From contig NZ_CALIII010000398.1 of the NCBI RefSeq assembly GCF_938018145.1, forward strand, positions 1 to 9,106: a stretch of DNA of 9,106 nucleotides, written 5' to 3'. Position 1 is the first letter of the stretch; every line of letters starts with the position of its first letter. This document shows, one piece after another, positions 5,997 to 9,106 of this stretch. Below the pieces are notes generated by a model. That model was not told the DNA's origin. It saw only the letters and a program-made list of their open reading frames with translations, and ran no database searches. The position numbers and the translations under genes are program-made. Source of the DNA: an uncultured Campylobacter sp. (GTDB lineage Bacteria; Campylobacterota; Campylobacteria; Campylobacterales; Campylobacteraceae).

Positions 5997-7682
5997 CTAA
6001 AAGCCTATCCCCATACCATCTTTGCCGGCTATTTTACTTTTTATTTCATCCTTTATTTCATTTGGTTCGTCATCTAGCAACCTACTAAAATTCGGTATTA
6101 AATTGCTTATTTTTAAGATAAAACTAATAACCTTCGTTTTAAAGTTTTCTAATACAGTTAACTTATCCTGTAAATTTTCTATCGTTTTGTCTTTAACTTT
6201 TACTTCTCCTTCCAGCTCGGATATTCTTTGATCTTTGCCATTTATAGAAGTTTGTAGTTTAACGATTTGTAGTCGTTTGCTATCGTTGTCTTCCTTTAAG
6301 GCATTCTCATTACTTAGCGATACCTCCAGTTCTTCGTTTCTTTGTTTCAAAGACTGATTTGTTTTTTCTTTATATTCTAGGTCTTGATTGACCTTTTCAA
6401 GCTCACTTTTTAGTATGTTGCTTTGACTTGCTTTTTGTTTTAATTCGTCTATTTTTTCTTTATCTGCTTCAAAGCTTTTTATTTGATTTTGTAGTTTATT
6501 GTTTTCATCTTCTTTTTGGATTAGGTCGGCCGAGAGGTTGCTTATTTGCAAATTTCTATCTTTTATAATTTCATCTTGATTATTTAGATTTGCGTTTATC
6601 TCTTTTAGCTTTTTATTCTCTTGGATTAGCTCTTCACTAGATTGCTCTAGTTGACTATTTTTTGCTATTACTTCGCCTTTATTTAAAAGTTGCCTGGTTA
6701 ATTCCTCGACCGTTTGTTTTAGTTCGCCGTCGGTAATTATGCTTATCTTATTTTGCATTTGCTCTAATACCAAATTTGCAAGATCTTCTACGAAAGCTTT
6801 GTTGTCCTGGGCTTCTATTCTAAAATATTCTTTACTGAACATAGGTTTTTCCTTTTTTGTATATTTCTTCACTTCCTTAACTAGGAGTTGCTTTATTTTC
6901 TTTTTTAGCTCTTGCTTGTCGTTAAACTCTTTTTCATCTTTGTGCATTTGTTTTAAATTTTTATGTCTTGCCTTGCTGCCTATTTCGCCTCTTAGAGCGA
7001 CGCCGTCAAATGCTATACCGCCCATTTCTTGCATGCTTCTACCGAATTTTAGCGTTTCGCCCTTGCCGTCAAATCTAAGGTTTTTGTGATTTTCAAATTG
7101 GTAATTCGTAAAAATAAGCTGATAATGTTTAGTCTTTTCGTCGTTGTGCTCGCTAATCAATAAACACTTTACGCCGTATTTTGCACAGTATGATCTCGCA
7201 AATTTAAGGACTCTGTCAAGCGAAACCTGAACGTTGATAAAATTTGTCTCGGTTTGGCTTAAACCTTCTTTGGGCTCTTTATTCCGATCGGTACCGAAAC
7301 TTATGACTATTTCAGAAAACCCGACCATATTTTCACGCCAACGATTCTTTACCGCCTTGCCGTTTTTATCAATTTTAGTTTGGGCTTCGTAGTCGGCTTT
7401 CATATTTTCGTGATATTCCCTCAAAAGCGCTTTTATGTATTTCTTATCATTAAATTCTTTATCTCCGGCTGCGATCTCTCGCATGTGGCCGTTGTTGTTA
7501 TACTCGCTAAGCACTATGTATCTATTATTTCGGCTGTTACCCCTAAGATATCCGATCTTAGAGGCGTGCTTAACCTCTCTAACATTGTGCTCATACCTTA
7601 TAATAGCCTTTTTGAGCGTCAAGAATTCGCTTCTTACACAAAGAACTAGGCTGTGTCCGCCTATTTGAAGGGCATTACTCAT
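5997..7682 (-). CDS. MobV (Pre/Mob) family relaxase-like protein with coiled-coil tail
   Basis: This 561-residue protein is related to plasmid mobilisation relaxases that nick DNA at an oriT. Motif I, EHNVREV (31-37), contains the His-Asn-x-x-Arg of MobV proteins, whose His is the nucleophile in pMV158 MobM. The metal motif is HNDEKTKHYQ (179-188), where MobV proteins usually read HxDExTPHxH: the last His is Gln and the Pro is Lys. A third landmark, GSKARHKNLKQ (235-245), matches the conserved SEAKHK region of MobM by eye. Residues about 322-512 are a long coiled coil rich in Leu, Glu, Lys, Asn and Gln. ATG is preceded by AAGGA at 6 bases. It follows the small helix-turn-helix gene after 34 bases, probably in one transcript. 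The DNA is clearly more AT-rich than the siderophore genes, a sign of transfer. Family firm; activity uncertain because of the altered metal motif. Confidence 0.85.
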   Translation of the reverse strand: MSNALQIGGHSLVLCVRSEFLTLKKAIIRYEHNVREVKHASKIGYLRGNSRNNRYIVLSEYNNNGHMREIAAGDKEFNDKKYIKALLREYHENMKADYEAQTKIDKNGKAVKNRWRENMVGFSEIVISFGTDRNKEPKEGLSQTETNFINVQVSLDRVLKFARSYCAKYGVKCLLISEHNDEKTKHYQLIFTNYQFENHKNLRFDGKGETLKFGRSMQEMGGIAFDGVALRGEIGSKARHKNLKQMHKDEKEFNDKQELKKKIKQLLVKEVKKYTKKEKPMFSKEYFRIEAQDNKAFVEDLANLVLEQMQNKISIITDGELKQTVEELTRQLLNKGEVIAKNSQLEQSSEELIQENKKLKEINANLNNQDEIIKDRNLQISNLSADLIQKEDENNKLQNQIKSFEADKEKIDELKQKASQSNILKSELEKVNQDLEYKEKTNQSLKQRNEELEVSLSNENALKEDNDSKRLQIVKLQTSINGKDQRISELEGEVKVKDKTIENLQDKLTVLENFKTKVISFILKISNLIPNFSRLLDDEPNEIKDEIKSKIAGKDGMGIGF

Positions 7683-7716
7683 TTTTGATCCTTTTCTTTA
7701 TTATCTACTATAGAAA

Positions 7717-7983
7717 TTAAGAGCATGTTTTAACCCTTTTTTGAAAAATATAAGTCGCAATGTCCGTTATCGCAAACGCTATGCGAGAATTCTTTGCATC
7801 TCCCATTTTGATATAACGTGGAATATCCCTGCCCTGCGATATACGAAGATCAAGAGTGGATATACCAATACCAAGAACCGCTGCGGTTTGCTTTCTGTCT
7901 AAAACCACCTTTCCTTTATATTGGCTAGATATGTGCCCAAGAAGCGTTTTGTACTCTAGGTCGTTATATAATTCATTAAGCAT
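7717..7983 (-). CDS. Small AlpA/excisionase-like helix-turn-helix protein
   Basis: This 88-residue protein has a MerR/AlpA-type winged helix-turn-helix over about residues 28-79: LDRKQTAAVLGIGISTLDLR as the helix-turn-helix, then a basic wing with IPRYIKMGDAKNSRIAF, and a final ATYI helix. Proteins of this kind act as excisionases, directing an integrase toward excision, or as small regulators of mobile elements. The first 25 residues are less characteristic. ATG is preceded by a strong AAGGAG at 9 bases. It lies 34 bases before the relaxase gene and probably heads its operon. No integrase gene is visible for it to partner, so regulating the relaxase promoter is equally possible. Confidence 0.72.
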   Translation of the reverse strand: MLNELYNDLEYKTLLGHISSQYKGKVVLDRKQTAAVLGIGISTLDLRISQGRDIPRYIKMGDAKNSRIAFAITDIATYIFQKRVKTCS

Positions 7984-8087
7984 ATTATTTTTCTCCTTTT
8001 GCTTAGTTCTTACATAACTAATTACAGCAACTTTTTGTTTACTTTTACATTTTTGAATGATTTTTAAGTAATTTTCGAAAAATTTTT

Positions 8088-8113
8088 AATACCCTATGGT
8101 TCTCTAGGGTATT
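8088..8113. repeat. Perfect inverted repeat, possible oriT element
   Basis: AATACCCTA (8088-8096) and TAGGGTATT (8105-8113) are perfect 9-bp complements around the loop TGGTTCTC. It lies 105 bases upstream of the first cassette gene. MobV relaxases usually recognise a hairpin just upstream of their own operon, so this is the best oriT candidate in the window. The T content after it on the plus strand (TATTTTAG) also allows a weak terminator. No nick-site sequence is claimed. Confidence 0.4.
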
Positions 8114-8222
8114 TTAGAGTAATTGAGAATGAAAAATTGTTTTCCTGTTTTTAAAAACAAAAATAAGGTATCTTAGATTAACTTAGAAAGCTTGGTAAGA
8201 AATTGGAATATTAAAAAATTTC

Positions 8223-8243
8223 GGGAACAAATAGGGAACAAAT
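8223..8243 (+). repeat. Tandem direct repeat GGGAACAAAT x2
   Basis: GGGAACAAAT occurs at 8223-8232 and 8234-8243, giving an 11-bp period, about one helical turn, so two proteins would bind on the same face. It is 76 bases from the 3' end of tRNA-Asn. Repeats of this spacing beside tRNA genes commonly serve as arm or excisionase sites of integrative elements. I saw no third copy elsewhere in the window. Confidence 0.55.
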
Positions 8244-8319
8244 TTTATAAAACTAAGAAAACTTAAAGTTCTTAAAACGTCGTTAAAATCGGGGTTTAAA
8301 AGGGATTTTTATAAGTAAA

Positions 8320-8394
8320 TGGCTCCGGATGCTGGATTCGAACCAGCGACCAATCGGTTAACAGCCGACTACTCTACCGCTGAGCTAATCCGGA
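8320..8394 (-). tRNA. trnN: tRNA-Asn (anticodon GTT)
   Basis: The 75-base gene folds as a standard cloverleaf. The acceptor stem pairs TCCGGAT with ATCCGGA, the discriminator is G and CCA is encoded (8320-8322). The anticodon stem GTCGG/CCGAT holds the loop CTGTTAA, giving anticodon GTT (8360-8362 on the plus strand as AAC). The T arm contains the usual GGTTCGAATCC. It stands alone with its own promoter, and its 3' end points toward the mobile cassette, the orientation expected if the tRNA end was used as an insertion target. Confidence 0.97.
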
Positions 8395-8413
8395 ATGTTT
8401 TAAAAGAAGTCGT

Positions 8414-8442
8414 ATTATAGGCAAAAACGCATCGTTTGTCAA
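8414..8442 (-). promoter_or_regulatory. Consensus sigma70 promoter of tRNA-Asn
   Basis: On the minus strand TTGACA (8437-8442), a 17-base spacer and TATAAT (8414-8419) give both hexamers in perfect consensus. The tRNA 5' end is 19 bases beyond the -10, allowing a short 5' leader for RNase P to remove. Confidence 0.92.
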
Positions 8443-8450
8443 TTAAATTT

Positions 8451-8482
8451 AGCTTAAATTTACTGATGACAAAAATTTAGCT
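8451..8482 (-). terminator. Possible weak terminator after the radical SAM gene
   Basis: AGCT-AAATTT (8473-8482) pairs with AAATTT-A-AGCT (8451-8461) with a single bulged base and an 11-base loop. It begins 29 bases past the stop of the radical SAM gene and before the tRNA promoter. The stem is AT-rich and no clean T-run follows, so termination strength is doubtful. Confidence 0.3.
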
Positions 8483-8511
8483 GGTAAAAAGGTAAATTTC
8501 CCTCGCAAAAA

Positions 8512-9106
8512 TCACGCAAGTCGGTAAAATTTAGCCCCCGCCGCATCTACTATTTTTATCTTTCCATCCACTAAAAGCTCCTGCAAATTTTGCTTCGAGC
8601 TTTCAGAGAAGCTATTTATCACGTCGTTTTCGCTTTGCGGGCGGCGTTTTACTAGCTCAAGTAGCTCCTCTTTGCTAAGTGCGAATTTTTCATCGCCGTA
8701 TTTTGCCGACGCTATGACGCACGGTACGCCGGAAATTTGCTGCGCAAGCTCACGCAAGAGCTCCTGGCTCACGCCCTTAACCGGATATGCGGGAGGGCGG
8801 TCGATAGTGCTTATATCTACGCGGGCTGGTGAAATTTGATTTAGCGCCGCATTTAGCGCCTCAAATTCCACCTTCGTATCGTTTAACCCCTTTACGACCA
8901 GGATTTCAAGCACTAGCTCGCCTTTAAATTCTCGCCTAAATTTAGCTATCGCAGCCACTAGCTCGCCGACGCCAATTTTTTCGCCCGAGCGATCTATCCT
9001 AGCAAAGGTCTTTTGCACCGCGCTATCAAGGCTAAATTTGACGATATCAAGCCCCTTTAGCGCCTTGCAAATTTTAGGATCGAGTACACCGGCGCCATTT
9101 GAAAGG
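8512..9106 (-). CDS. Radical SAM protein (COG0731-like), C-terminal part
   Basis: This frame runs open to the right edge, so the N-terminus with the CxxxCxxC iron-sulfur motif is outside the window; 197 codons plus the stop are present. The frame continues past an internal GTG at 9018, where the preceding residues LSNGAGVLDPKICKALKGLD and IVKFSLDSA join seamlessly, so GTG is not a start. The SNG, KFSLD, ARIDR and LVVKGLND motifs, and DISTIDRPPAYPV, are the wording of COG0731-type radical SAM enzymes related to the wyosine synthetase family. The C-terminal ~70 residues resemble a small winged-helix-like extension (EELLELVKRRPQSENDV, then a second NLQELLVDGKIKI helix-strand pair). Superfamily confident; substrate unknown, since bacteria of this kind are not known to make wyosine. 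Composition matches the siderophore genes, so it is core genome. Confidence 0.85.
   Translation of the reverse strand, partial: LSNGAGVLDPKICKALKGLDIVKFSLDSAVQKTFARIDRSGEKIGVGELVAAIAKFRREFKGELVLEILVVKGLNDTKVEFEALNAALNQISPARVDISTIDRPPAYPVKGVSQELLRELAQQISGVPCVIASAKYGDEKFALSKEELLELVKRRPQSENDVINSFSESSKQNLQELLVDGKIKIVDAAGAKFYRLA

Larger units (their letters stand above)
7984..8319. other. AT-rich control and probable attachment region of the cassette
   Basis: These 336 bases between the helix-turn-helix gene and tRNA-Asn hold no gene. They contain a perfect inverted repeat at 8088-8113, a 14-base palindrome TGTTTTTAAAAACA at 8146-8159, and a tandem direct repeat at 8223-8243. Tandem short repeats close to a tRNA 3' end are typical of tyrosine-integrase attachment regions. 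The promoter for the two cassette genes must also lie here, but I cannot single out one convincing pair of hexamers. Confidence 0.55.

Noticed and set aside
8512..9018. Complete short gene of 168 codons starting at GTG 9018
   Set aside because: The frame stays open to the window edge with radical SAM residues (SNGAGVLDP, KFSLDSA) directly upstream, so this is the C-terminal part of a longer protein.

Overview
The window looks like the chromosome of a Campylobacter-type epsilonproteobacterium, probably one of the moderately higher-GC oral or gut species. This genus call is inferred from base and codon usage (AT-rich spacers, many AAATTT-type words), protein style and non-ATG starts; no species marker gene is present.

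Positions 1-506 hold no recognisable gene but carry an unusually dense series of perfect inverted repeats. Positions 507-5720 form an iron/siderophore uptake locus. A PchR-like AraC-family regulator (minus strand) is divergent from a two-gene operon on the plus strand: a FyuA-like TonB-dependent outer-membrane receptor and an alpha/beta hydrolase 8 bases downstream. A 12-TM-type permease resembling RhtX/FptX/AmpG carriers converges on that operon from the minus strand. The receptor and permease promoters both read TTGATA-17-(TATACT or TATAAT), and both have a Fur-box-like sequence starting inside the -35 element. The locus therefore looks coordinately iron-regulated. I infer that the receptor imports a ferric siderophore to the periplasm, the permease takes it across the inner membrane, the hydrolase (no signal peptide) may process it inside the cell, and the regulator senses it. 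No siderophore biosynthesis genes are visible, so use of a foreign siderophore is the simplest reading.

Positions about 5790-8319 are visibly more AT-rich and look like a small mobile cassette on the minus strand: an AlpA/excisionase-like helix-turn-helix protein followed by a MobV-family relaxase with a long coiled-coil tail. No integrase or replication gene is seen. The relaxase has Gln where the second His of the HUH metal-binding motif normally sits. Upstream are a perfect inverted repeat that could belong to an oriT, and a tandem GGGAACAAAT repeat close to the 3' end of a tRNA-Asn gene. That arrangement resembles the attachment region of a tRNA-targeting integrative element.

Positions 8320-8394 encode tRNA-Asn(GTT) on the minus strand with a consensus sigma70 promoter. 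The window closes with the C-terminal part of a COG0731-like radical SAM protein, cut off by the right edge.
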